Source: Rhodobiaceae bacterium (GTDB taxonomy: Bacteria; Pseudomonadota; Alphaproteobacteria; Rhizobiales; Tepidamorphaceae). From it: a stretch of DNA of 64,000 nt. The notes below the pieces were generated by a model. That model had not been told where the DNA came from and searched no databases. It was given only the letters and a program-made list of their open reading frames with translations. Location: contig JACKJP010000004.1 of NCBI GenBank assembly GCA_020637895.1, forward strand, positions 62,001 to 126,000, written 5' to 3'. The position numbers were made by a program, and so were the translations under genes. Position 1 is the stretch's first letter. Each line of letters starts with the position of its first letter. This document shows positions 8,808 through 16,905 of the stretch, piece after piece.

Positions 8808-8842
8808 GGTTCAACCATTGGACATGCGCTGCCCACTGTCAA
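8808..8842 (-). promoter_or_regulatory. promoter/operator element, copy 2 (upstream of liv binding protein 2)
   Basis: Minus strand: TTGACA, 17 bases, AATGGT, overlapping the perfect 13-bp palindrome ATGGTTGAACCAT. It matches the element at 7106-7140 in both boxes and in the distance between them, while the 12 bases between differ. Conservation of the boxes but not the spacer argues for function. The pattern TGGT-N3-ACCA is that of FadR-subfamily operators. Confidence 0.62.
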
Positions 8843-9077
8843 GGACTTCAATTCCTCTGAACGAAAGGACAGTCTTCGGCCGCCGAAAAGCGGCAGGGTG
8901 GGCGAAGTTCGGCCCGGCTCCACCGGTCGAATTGCCGAACGGCATCTGGCTGATGCAGCATCTAAGACGCCCACGGGCGACGGCATGACAAATTGGCTTC
9001 GGCCAATCCGCTATTAGTAGGCCGACGATAGAAGATGCCCGGATCAGGAGCTGCGTCGGGAAGCTGACCTGCTTCTG

Positions 9078-10637
9078 CTAACGGCCGCAGAAGCGCTCCC
9101 GCAACTCGGTCTTCATGACCTTGCCATTGCCGTTGCGCGGCAGGGCATCGACAAGGTGAAGTTCGCGCGGCAGCTTGTAGCGGGCCATATTGCCGTCGCA
9201 GAAGGCCTGCAACTCTTCCAGTGAAAGAGTGCTCGAGGGTTTCAGCGCCGCCACCGTGACAACGCGTTCGCCCCATTTCTCGTCAGGCGCGCCGATCACA
9301 GCGACCTCGGAAATCGCGGGATGCTCGTACAGGACGCTTTCCAGTTCGGCCGGATAGATGTTCTCGCCGCCGCTGATGATCATGTCCTTCAGGCGATCGC
9401 AGATGTAGAGGTAACCGTCCGCGTCGAAATAGCCGATATCGCCGCTGCGCAGCCAACCGTCGGCGTCGATCACGGCGGCGGAATCTTCTGGCCGCCCCCA
9501 ATACCCCTTGATGATGTTCCCGCCGCGTGCGCGGATCTCGCCTCGCGCCAGGGGCTCCGTGACTTCGTTTTCGTCGGCATCGACAATACGGATGTCGCAG
9601 AGCATGCCCGGCTGACCGCAGGACCCGAGTTTGCGCAGCGCGCTGCTGGTCTCAAGAAAGGATACGGCGGATGTCGCCTCTGTCATGCCGTAGCAATGGC
9701 TGACCGGTATGCCCCGATCGCCGAAAATCTTCAGGATCGGCTCGGGCACCGGCGCGCCGCCGGCAACGATCAGACGCAGGCTTGAAAGATCGACCTTGCT
9801 GAAGACTTCATGCTGGCTGGCGACAAGCATCATGGCCGGCACCATGAACGTCACTGTCACCCCGAATTCCTCGATCGCGAGCATGAACTTTTGCGGATCG
9901 AACGTTTGCTGAAGGACGACGTGACCGCCTGCGAGCAGCATCGGGACAACGACGGCGTTCAGCCCGCCCGCATGAAAAAGTGGCGCAACATTCATGCCCA
10001 CATCGTGCGACCGGTAGTCGCTTGCCAGGAACCAGTTCGCATTGTTGAGCCAGATGTTTTCGTGCGTGATCATTGCGCCCTTGGCACGACCCGTTGTGCC
10101 GGAGGTAAAGAGCAGAATGGCCACATCGTCAGGCGCATTGTTGACCGCGGGCACGGATGCCGGCGCGGCGCTCCTGAGTTCATCGAGCGCCAACCAGCCG
10201 TCATGCTTGCTGACATTGGTCGATATGTAGTTGGTGCAACCGAGCGACGAGCGCACCTCCTCGATCAGGTGCTGGTGATGTTCGTCGACAATCACGGTGT
10301 GGATGTCAGCATCGTCGATGCACTGCTTGGTCTCACGTCCGGCCAGCCGAAAATTCATCGGGATGAAAATGGCGCCGATACGGCTGGCGGCGAACATCGT
10401 CACCAGCGTCAGCGGGTGATTGAAACCCAGATAGCCGACGCGCATCCCCGGCTTGACGCCGACGCTGGCCAGCACCGCAGCCATCTTTTCGTTTTCCTGC
10501 TGAAACCGTGAATAGCTCCAGGTCACACCCTCAAAGCTTAAAGCCGGTGCATCCGGGTTACGTTGCGCGCGGCGCCGGAACCACTCCGCAAGGCCCTTCG
10601 GATTGACTGCATCGTTCCGTGAATTCGCGTTTGTCAT
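9078..10637 (-). CDS. AMP-forming acyl-CoA ligase
   Basis: A 519-residue cytoplasmic ANL-superfamily enzyme that turns a carboxylic acid, ATP and CoA into acyl-CoA, AMP and pyrophosphate. The phosphate-binding loop FTSGTTGRAKGA lies near residue 170, the A5 motif YGMTEATS near 315, the hinge region SGGENIYPAE near 430, and the catalytic lysine in GNGKVMKTELRE close to the C-terminus. A strong ribosome site (GGGGAGGGG) precedes the ATG. It is divergent from another ligase at 10826, with 188 bases between. Length is standard for fatty or aromatic acid ligases. Confidence 0.93.
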   Translation of the reverse strand: MTNANSRNDAVNPKGLAEWFRRRAQRNPDAPALSFEGVTWSYSRFQQENEKMAAVLASVGVKPGMRVGYLGFNHPLTLVTMFAASRIGAIFIPMNFRLAGRETKQCIDDADIHTVIVDEHHQHLIEEVRSSLGCTNYISTNVSKHDGWLALDELRSAAPASVPAVNNAPDDVAILLFTSGTTGRAKGAMITHENIWLNNANWFLASDYRSHDVGMNVAPLFHAGGLNAVVVPMLLAGGHVVLQQTFDPQKFMLAIEEFGVTVTFMVPAMMLVASQHEVFSKVDLSSLRLIVAGGAPVPEPILKIFGDRGIPVSHCYGMTEATSAVSFLETSSALRKLGSCGQPGMLCDIRIVDADENEVTEPLARGEIRARGGNIIKGYWGRPEDSAAVIDADGWLRSGDIGYFDADGYLYICDRLKDMIISGGENIYPAELESVLYEHPAISEVAVIGAPDEKWGERVVTVAALKPSSTLSLEELQAFCDGNMARYKLPRELHLVDALPRNGNGKVMKTELRERFCGR

Positions 10638-10825
10638 GTTTCCCCTCCCCTGGAGACAATTCGGACCCGGTCAGTTCATCTCTGACGCCGTGGCCCAAAC
10701 CTCTGCCTGGCACAATCCCGCAGAGCATTGTCTCAAAAATCTCACTTCGTAGGATTTACCACCCAAAGCCACTTGGCACAAATGCCGATATTATATAAAA
10801 AGTGACAATAAGGGAGGATACGATA
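10638..10825. promoter_or_regulatory. divergent promoter region between two acyl-CoA ligases
   Basis: Carries the AT-rich block GATATTATATAA (10787-10798) in otherwise GC-rich DNA, and a TTGGCA hexamer 15-17 bases before it that could form a plus-strand promoter for the ligase at 10826. Similar AT-rich blocks occur in several other promoter regions of the window. No clear operator otherwise. Confidence 0.4.
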
Positions 10826-12784
10826 ATGGCGGAAAACTCCGTAGATGCGAAGGCCGAGCGACCTTCATCCGACAGCGCTATTTGGCTGGATGGAGGTGAT
10901 CCGCTTCCGGGTCGAATTTCCCGGGCTCGTCTTCGATCGGTCAAAGACATCGGATTGTTTTCAGGTATCGATCCGAAAACCCTGTTGCCCGATCTCTCGA
11001 TCCTCGGTTGCCTGCGCGCGGCGGCGGAACTTGAACCAGCCAAGCCCGCGATCCAGCATCTGCTCGCAGCCGATGTCTCAACGCCTCCACGCACCATCGC
11101 CTATTCGGAACTGGTCGAGACCATCGAAAAGGCGGCAAATCTTTTCCACGACGCTTCGGCCGGCCAGCCTGTTTCGGTAGCGGTCATCCTGCCGATGATC
11201 CCTGAATCGCTATTTGCCAGCTGGGGCGCTGCGACCGCGGGTATCGCCGTGCCGATCAATCCGTTCCTGGAATTCCAGCATGCGGTTTCGATCCTGAATA
11301 CCGCCAGGGCGACGGTGCTCGTCACCTGCACCGGCAAATATGGCGACGGTCTCTGGAACAAGATCGCCGACATCAGGAAAGCCGTGCCAACTTTGCGCGA
11401 GGTCTTCGTCCTCGATCCGCAGAACGGCGAAAAGGATTTCATGGCCGAGCTTGGGCGACAGCCCGGCGGCAGGCTCAATTTTACGCGCCAGCACGACTCC
11501 GGGACGGAAGCCTTCTACCTGCCGACCGGCGGTACGACCGCCGCACCCAAGCTGGTGCGGATGACCCACTACGGGCAACTGGTGAACTGCTTCAACATGG
11601 CGGCCCTGATCGGTTCTGGCCGTGATGAGGTCGTCGCCCACGCCCTGCCGCTCTTTCATGTCGGCGGTCTGGTCACGATCTGCCTTCGCGCGTTGATATT
11701 CGGACAGACGCTCGTCACGTTGACGACCGAGGGCTATCGCAACCCCGGTGTCATCGGCAATTTCTGGAAGCTGGCCGCCCATTACGGGATCACCAATGTC
11801 GTCGTCACACCGACCACGGCAGCGGCAATCCTGGCCAGCGGCGAGACGCCGCCTTCCGACCACAGACTCTTCAAGTTCTTTTGCGGCGGCGCGACCATCC
11901 CCGTCGAGGTCGCGAAGAACTTCCATCGCAAGTTTGGTGTCTGGCTGCGCGAGTTCTGGGGCATGTCGGAAGTCTATGGCTGCGTGACGGGCCAACCCGA
12001 CGACGGGAATCCGTCAGTCCCGGGTTCGGTCGGCCACGTCCTGCCCTTCCATGAGCTGAAGGTCGTCGAGATAGACGAGAACGGTCGATACGTGCGCGAC
12101 TGCAAGACCAATGAACGCGGCGTCCTCGCCGTCTGCGGGACGGCCGTCGTTCCAGGTTATGCCCAGAAGGAGCTGGACGCGGAGTTGTTCTTCCCGCCGC
12201 TCGGCGACGGCAAGAAATGGATCAACACCGGCGACCTCGGGATTATCGACGAGAACGGATTTGCATGGCTCTATGGACGCTCCAAGGACGTCATCATTCG
12301 AGGCGGGCACAATATCGATCCGGCCATGATCGAAGAGGTGGTGTCGCGACATCCTGCCGTTCAGCTTGCAGCAGCGATTGGCCGGCCGGACCGGTCAAAA
12401 GGCGAACTGCCGATGGCGTATGTGCAGCTCAAGGCCGGCGCCGCGGCCACGTCGGACGAATTGCTGGCCTATAGCGCAGAACACATGCAGGAACGCGCCG
12501 CCGTTCCGGTGGAGATAGCCATCATCGATCAGATTCCGATCACGCCTGTGGGCAAAGTCTTCAAACCGGCCCTGCGCATCGATGCGATGAAGAAGGTCGC
12601 GATGCGAACAGCCGGAGAAATCGCGGGCGAAACGACGAAGGTCGATGTCTCGATCGATGAGTCAGGCAAGCGGCCACAAGTGATACTGAATGTACACGAC
12701 GGCGACGCGGCGCTACTCAAGAAACTGGACGAGGCCTTCTCAACGTTCGGCTTCGCGACCAAAATCAACGCCGCCGGCGCCTGA
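10826..12784 (+). CDS. long-form AMP-dependent acyl-CoA ligase with C-terminal extension
   Basis: A 652-residue ANL-superfamily ligase, about 100 residues longer than usual. The phosphate loop is variant (LPTGGTTAAPKLVR: proline-threonine for serine, leucine for the last glycine). Later motifs are normal: WGMSEVYG, TGDLG, RGGHNIDPAMIEE and the lysine of TPVGKVFKPALR. Beyond it lies a roughly 70-residue tail (KVDVSIDESGKRP...) not found in typical ligases. It is a paralogue of the ligase at 16896-18839, which shares the variant loop and the tail. Start at 10826 has a GGGAGG ribosome site. First gene of a run with two dehydrogenases, a crotonase and a Nudix hydrolase. Confidence 0.9.
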   Translation: MAENSVDAKAERPSSDSAIWLDGGDPLPGRISRARLRSVKDIGLFSGIDPKTLLPDLSILGCLRAAAELEPAKPAIQHLLAADVSTPPRTIAYSELVETIEKAANLFHDASAGQPVSVAVILPMIPESLFASWGAATAGIAVPINPFLEFQHAVSILNTARATVLVTCTGKYGDGLWNKIADIRKAVPTLREVFVLDPQNGEKDFMAELGRQPGGRLNFTRQHDSGTEAFYLPTGGTTAAPKLVRMTHYGQLVNCFNMAALIGSGRDEVVAHALPLFHVGGLVTICLRALIFGQTLVTLTTEGYRNPGVIGNFWKLAAHYGITNVVVTPTTAAAILASGETPPSDHRLFKFFCGGATIPVEVAKNFHRKFGVWLREFWGMSEVYGCVTGQPDDGNPSVPGSVGHVLPFHELKVVEIDENGRYVRDCKTNERGVLAVCGTAVVPGYAQKELDAELFFPPLGDGKKWINTGDLGIIDENGFAWLYGRSKDVIIRGGHNIDPAMIEEVVSRHPAVQLAAAIGRPDRSKGELPMAYVQLKAGAAATSDELLAYSAEHMQERAAVPVEIAIIDQIPITPVGKVFKPALRIDAMKKVAMRTAGEIAGETTKVDVSIDESGKRPQVILNVHDGDAALLKKLDEAFSTFGFATKINAAGA

Positions 12785-12866
12785 CGCCGGTCGGCAATTC
12801 CGGACCGGCCTGAGAGGCGAACGAATTTGCCTTTCTGCCTCATAGTTACCTATTGGAAAGTTCAGC

Positions 12867-14006
12867 ATGGATTTCAGCCTCACTCCCGAACAGGAAGCCC
12901 TGGTCGAAACGGCAAGGGCCTTCGCGCGGGACCATCTCAAGCCCAACTACCGACTGCGCGATCAGGAGGGCCGGATGGATCGCCCGACGCTGAAGCGAAT
13001 GGGTGAACTGGGACTTTTCGGCATCGAATTGCCGGAGGAAATTGGAGGGCTCGGCCAGGATTGCCTGACCGCCGGCCTCGTCGTTGAAGCCCTTTGCGGC
13101 GAAGACCTCAATATCGGCTACGTGACGATCAATGCCTCGCTGGATGCGCAGATCATGCGAAGCTTTGGTACGCCCGACGTCGTGGACCCATGGATTCGCG
13201 GAATGCTCAGCGGCGAACTGATCGCCAGCATCGCCCTGACCGAACCCGGAGGCGGTTCGGACGCTGCCAACCTGAAACTCAGAGCGAGGCGCGACGGCGA
13301 CGACTACATAATCGATGGCGAGAAGACGTCGATCAGCCTCGCCGATCAGGCAGATTTCACCGTCGCCTTCGCACGGACGGGAACAACTGAGGCGAGAGCG
13401 AAGGGCATCAGCTCCTTTCTGATACCGCTGGATTTGCCGGGCATCAGCAGAACCTCGTTTGACGACCATGGCGGACGCAGCGTCGGACGCGGCTCGCTGT
13501 TTTTTGACAATGTCCGCGTGCCCGCATCGCATCTGCTCGGAACAGAGAATGCCGGCTTCTCGCAGGTCATGGCGGGTTTCGACTACAGCCGGGCGCTTCT
13601 TGGAATCCTCTGCCTCTCGGTCGCGCGCGTATCGCTTGACGCAGCCTGGAAATACACCAACGAGCGGTTCACCTTCGGCAAGCCGCTCAGCGAGTATCAG
13701 GGCGTGACATTCCCCCTCGCAGAGGCCGAAACCCAATGGGCCGGCGCGCGCCTTCTGTGTCTGCAGACCCTCTGGTTGAAAGATCGCGGCCTGCCCCATA
13801 CGGCCGAAGCTGCGATGTGCAAATGGTGGGGACCCAAGCTCGCCTACGACATCGTCAATACCTGCCTGCTGACGCACGGGCACGGCGGCTATTCCAAGGA
13901 CATGCCCTTCGAACAGCGGTTGCGCGACCTGCTCGGCCTGCAGATCGGCGACGGTACCGCGCAGATCATGAAAATGGTCATCGCGCGCCAGAAGACAAAA
14001 GCCTGA
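12867..14006 (+). CDS. acyl-CoA dehydrogenase with Asp in place of the usual catalytic Glu
   Basis: A 379-residue FAD-dependent acyl-CoA dehydrogenase with the three-domain family fold. TEPGGGSDAANLKL marks the flavin/substrate region, the ERFTFGKPLSEYQG helix binds FAD, and GGYSKDMPFEQRLRD leads to the C-terminal loop. That loop reads IGDGTAQI, so Asp362 stands where medium-chain-type enzymes have the catalytic Glu of the YEGT motif. Asp can still act as a base, and ring-type substrates have been linked to such changes, but this is inference. Lies 82 bases after the ligase and 41 bases before the crotonase. Confidence 0.92.
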   Translation: MDFSLTPEQEALVETARAFARDHLKPNYRLRDQEGRMDRPTLKRMGELGLFGIELPEEIGGLGQDCLTAGLVVEALCGEDLNIGYVTINASLDAQIMRSFGTPDVVDPWIRGMLSGELIASIALTEPGGGSDAANLKLRARRDGDDYIIDGEKTSISLADQADFTVAFARTGTTEARAKGISSFLIPLDLPGISRTSFDDHGGRSVGRGSLFFDNVRVPASHLLGTENAGFSQVMAGFDYSRALLGILCLSVARVSLDAAWKYTNERFTFGKPLSEYQGVTFPLAEAETQWAGARLLCLQTLWLKDRGLPHTAEAAMCKWWGPKLAYDIVNTCLLTHGHGGYSKDMPFEQRLRDLLGLQIGDGTAQIMKMVIARQKTKA

Positions 14007-14047
14007 CCGGATCGCCCGGCCGGCATCAATATCAACGGGAGACGCCC

Positions 14048-14836
14048 ATGCCTTATGAATCCTTCAAGCTGACCATTGCCGACGGCATCGCCAACATCGT
14101 GTTCAACCAGCCTGATCGCGGCAATCCGATGGACCTGCGATTCAATACCGAACTCAGCCTGATCGCCAGCGAGCTCGACGAAGACCCGTCTGTTCGCTGC
14201 GTGCTGATCGAGGGAAGCGGCAAGTATTTCGGCGTCGGCGCGGATCTGAAGACGATGAACCGCGACCGGCAGGAATTGCAGGTCTTCATCAAGAACGCGA
14301 CTGTCGGATTGCATTCCGCGCTTTCCCGCTTCGCCCGCATGAACGCCCCCGTCATCGTATCGGTGCACGGTCTCGCGGTCGGCGGTTTCACCGCGCTTTG
14401 CGCTGCCGCCGATTTCTGCATAGCCGGGCGGTCGGCGAGCTTTTACGCAGCCTATACCGGTATCGGCCTCGTCCCCGACGGCGGCGGCTCGACATTCCTT
14501 CCCCGCCGTGTCGGCTTCCGGCGCGCGGCGGAATTCCTCATGCGCAACCAGACCTGGGAAGCGGAGAAGGCCCTGGAGTATGGCCTGATCAGTCACATTG
14601 CCGATGACGACAAGCTCAAGGAAGAGGCGTGGGCATTCGCGCGCGAACTCGCCGCCGGCCCCACCCTCGCCTACGGCGAAATCAAGAACCTGTTGCTATC
14701 GGCATGGTCGCAGCCTATCGAAGCGCAGATGGAACTTGAAGCAAGGGCGATGACGCGCGTCACACGGTCTGAGGACGGCTGGAACGGCATCTGCGAAGTC
14801 TCACAGCGACGCAAGCCGAACTTCGTCGGACGATGA
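14048..14836 (+). CDS. enoyl-CoA hydratase/isomerase (crotonase, PaaG-like)
   Basis: A 262-residue crotonase. The oxyanion-hole strands are present (GKYFGVGADLK near residue 60 and HGLAVGGFTAL near 105). The active-site segment reads GLVPDGGGS, with Asp after Pro as in PaaG-type isomerases, while the hydratase Glu of the mitochondrial enzyme is missing. An isomerase or hydratase with shifted chemistry is therefore likely. Start at 14048 has a GGGAG ribosome site; the longer frame from 13736 overlaps the dehydrogenase and is not used. Works downstream of the dehydrogenase in the same transcript. Confidence 0.9.
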   Translation: MPYESFKLTIADGIANIVFNQPDRGNPMDLRFNTELSLIASELDEDPSVRCVLIEGSGKYFGVGADLKTMNRDRQELQVFIKNATVGLHSALSRFARMNAPVIVSVHGLAVGGFTALCAAADFCIAGRSASFYAAYTGIGLVPDGGGSTFLPRRVGFRRAAEFLMRNQTWEAEKALEYGLISHIADDDKLKEEAWAFARELAAGPTLAYGEIKNLLLSAWSQPIEAQMELEARAMTRVTRSEDGWNGICEVSQRRKPNFVGR

Positions 14837-14903
14837 ACCGGCACAAAACCGGTCGTGTAGGCGCCTTAAACATCGCCCGTCCCCAGTGAAGGAAACAGTC
14901 CCA

Positions 14904-15665
14904 ATGAATGCATCCGTGCCGGTCAAGGCCGCATCCACCGTCATGCTCATCCGCGAGGCCGAGCAGCTCGAAGTGCTGATGGTTCGGCGCCATCACAAGA
15001 TCGACTTCATGTCGGGTGCGATGGTCTTTCCCGGCGGCAAGATCGAGGAATCCGACGGCGATCTGGGCTGGGCCGACTATGCCAGAGGCTGGGACAGCGT
15101 GCCGGAATCCGAACGCGCAGCGCGGGTCGCTGCCGTGCGCGAGGCGTTCGAGGAATCAGGCGTCGTCATTGGCGCCGAGAACAGCACCGCCAGCCACGCC
15201 GAGATGATCGAAACACGTAAAGCCATCGACGCCGGCACGCTGCCGTTTCTCGATTTCATCAAGGAGCAGGAGATCACCATCGATATCGGCCGGCTCACGC
15301 TGTTCTCGCGCTGGCGCACACCGCCGATTTCGCCCAAGCGCTTCGACACGTTCTTCTTCCTTGCACCGGTGCCGGCAGATCAGATCGCCATTCACGATGG
15401 TCGCGAAGCCGTAGAATCCGAATGGGTAGCACCGGAAGAGGCGCTGCGGCTGGCCGAGGCCGGGCAACGGACCATCGTCTTCCCGACACGCATGAACCTG
15501 CGCCTGCTTGCGTCGACCTCCACCCTCGCTGATGCGGTTGAGGCAGCCAACAAACGCGCGCGCACCACCGTGGAGCCGCGTATCGTGACCCGCGACGACA
15601 AGCGCTACCTGCAGCTGGACCCGGAACACGGCTACGGGCAGGTCGAAGAACCGCTCCAGCTTTGA
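14904..15665 (+). CDS. Nudix hydrolase, NUDT7/NUDT19-like (possible CoA diphosphatase)
   Basis: A 253-residue Nudix protein. The Nudix helix is split by an insertion: GGKIEES at residues 44-50 and REAFEESG at 79-86. This arrangement, with about 30 residues inserted, is typical of NUDT19-like enzymes that hydrolyse CoA and acyl-CoA to phosphopantetheine products. A C-terminal extension (FPTRMNLRLLAS) is also characteristic. It sits between a crotonase and a dehydrogenase on one transcript, so recycling of stalled acyl-CoA is a reasonable inference. A GTG at 14886 is an alternative start. Confidence 0.82.
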   Translation: MNASVPVKAASTVMLIREAEQLEVLMVRRHHKIDFMSGAMVFPGGKIEESDGDLGWADYARGWDSVPESERAARVAAVREAFEESGVVIGAENSTASHAEMIETRKAIDAGTLPFLDFIKEQEITIDIGRLTLFSRWRTPPISPKRFDTFFFLAPVPADQIAIHDGREAVESEWVAPEEALRLAEAGQRTIVFPTRMNLRLLASTSTLADAVEAANKRARTTVEPRIVTRDDKRYLQLDPEHGYGQVEEPLQL

Positions 15666-15701
15666 TCGCCGTCGAACAGCTGGACAACCCGGAGCATTGA
15701 T

Positions 15702-16877
15702 GTGACCGAGGCAGAAAAAGACGCCCTGCTCGACGCCGTTCGCACGTTCGTCAACGACGAGGTCCTGCCTGCCGCGCAGGCGGCCGGCGACTCTACGGCG
15801 TTCCCTGAAAATGTCGTCAACGGAATGAGGAAGCTCGGCCTTTTCGGCACATTCGTGCCTGCCGAGTTCGGCGGTCTCGGCCTCGACATGCAGACCCATG
15901 CAAAGGTCATGGAGGAGATCGCGCGCGGCTGGATTTCGATGGCGGGCGTGCTCAATCCGCATCACCTTTGCTGCAAGCTCATGATGCAGTCGGGAAGCCG
16001 GGAGCAGAAAGAAAGCCTGCTGCCCAGGATGGCGTCCGGCGAATACCGTTGCGCATTCTCGCTGACCGAACCGCATACGGGTTCGGACGTTCAGGCGATA
16101 ACGACGTCAGCATCGCGCGCCGAGGACGGGTCCTGGGTCCTCACCGGCCGCAAGCGGTGGATCACCAATGGCCTTGCCGCCCGGTTCATCTTTGCCCTCG
16201 TGAAGACGGATCCGGATGCAAAGCCCGCGCATCGCGGCATGACCTGTTTCATCATCGAGAAGGAACCGTGGGCGATGACGGGCAACGGGCGCTTTGCCGG
16301 CGTCGCAATCGGCGAGAACATCGACAAGATGGGCGATCGTGGCGTCGAGACGACCGACCTTGTTCTCGATGGCTACCGCTGTTCCGGCGACCGGATCCTT
16401 GGCGCCGAAGCCGAGGGCCTCGGCAAGGGCTTCACGCAGATGATCGCGGCAATGGAAACCGGCCGGGTTGGCGCGTCGGCCCTGTGTGTCGGCGTTGCGC
16501 AGCGGTGCTTCGAGGTTGCGGTCGATTACGCGCGCAAACGGCATACTTTCGGCAAGCCGATCGCCGAACACCAGGCCGTGCAGTTCAAGCTAGCGGAAAT
16601 GGCGACGTCGATCCGCGCCGCACGCCTGCTCACGCAGGATGCTGCACGCATGAAGGACGAAGGTCGCCGGGCCGACCTGGAGGCTGGCATGGCCAAACTG
16701 TTCGCGACCGAGACGGCCCGGAAGGTGGCGCAGGATTCCTTCGATATCCACGGCGCCAATGGCTATGCCAAGGATCACGAAATCGAGCGCCTGCTGCGCG
16801 ATGCGCTCTCGCTGGTCAGCGCCGAAGGCCCCGCCGAGATTCAGAAACTGATCATCGGCAGGGCTGTCACCGCCTGA
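15702..16877 (+). CDS. acyl-CoA dehydrogenase
   Basis: A 391-residue FAD-dependent dehydrogenase with GTG start and a GGAG ribosome site. Flavin-domain motif FSLTEPHTGSDVQAI is near residue 110, the RKRHTFGKPIAEHQ helix near 280, and HGANGYAKDHEIERLLRD near 345. The C-terminal loop reads AEGPAEIQK, so the canonical catalytic Glu (Glu375) is kept, unlike the dehydrogenase at 12867. Last gene of this plus-strand run; converges on the ligase at 16896, with a small hairpin between. Confidence 0.93.
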   Translation: MTEAEKDALLDAVRTFVNDEVLPAAQAAGDSTAFPENVVNGMRKLGLFGTFVPAEFGGLGLDMQTHAKVMEEIARGWISMAGVLNPHHLCCKLMMQSGSREQKESLLPRMASGEYRCAFSLTEPHTGSDVQAITTSASRAEDGSWVLTGRKRWITNGLAARFIFALVKTDPDAKPAHRGMTCFIIEKEPWAMTGNGRFAGVAIGENIDKMGDRGVETTDLVLDGYRCSGDRILGAEAEGLGKGFTQMIAAMETGRVGASALCVGVAQRCFEVAVDYARKRHTFGKPIAEHQAVQFKLAEMATSIRAARLLTQDAARMKDEGRRADLEAGMAKLFATETARKVAQDSFDIHGANGYAKDHEIERLLRDALSLVSAEGPAEIQKLIIGRAVTA

Positions 16878-16886
16878 GGTTGGCCT

Positions 16887-16905
16887 GGCCGCCGCTCAGG
16901 CGGCC
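16887..16905. terminator. small hairpin between convergent genes
   Basis: Perfect 7-bp stem GGCCGCC / GGCGGCC with a 5-base loop, overlapping the stop of the minus-strand ligase. On the plus strand it is followed by TGAAAAG, without a T-run, so termination strength is doubtful. Confidence 0.4.

Larger units (their letters stand above)
8443..9077. other. 635-bp intergenic region with regulatory-looking repeats
   Basis: No credible gene: the short open frames on both strands lack ribosome sites and family features. The region holds a 26-bp palindrome (8731-8756) and the duplicated promoter/operator element (8808-8842). It separates the liv operon from the acyl-CoA ligase at 9078, which runs in the same direction. 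The untranslated leader implied for the 7276-8442 gene is more than 350 bases. Confidence 0.6.

Noticed and set aside
8443..9077. Short open frames in the 635-bp gap
   Set aside because: No ribosome site, no conserved features, and the region is occupied by regulatory-looking repeats.
13736..14836. A 366-residue version of the crotonase
   Set aside because: The first 104 residues overlap the dehydrogenase and are unlike crotonases; a ribosome site and family-length start are at 14048.
15156..16076. A 306-residue minus-strand open frame over the Nudix/dehydrogenase junction
   Set aside because: Antisense to two genes with intact motifs; sequence is Arg/His-rich shadow type.
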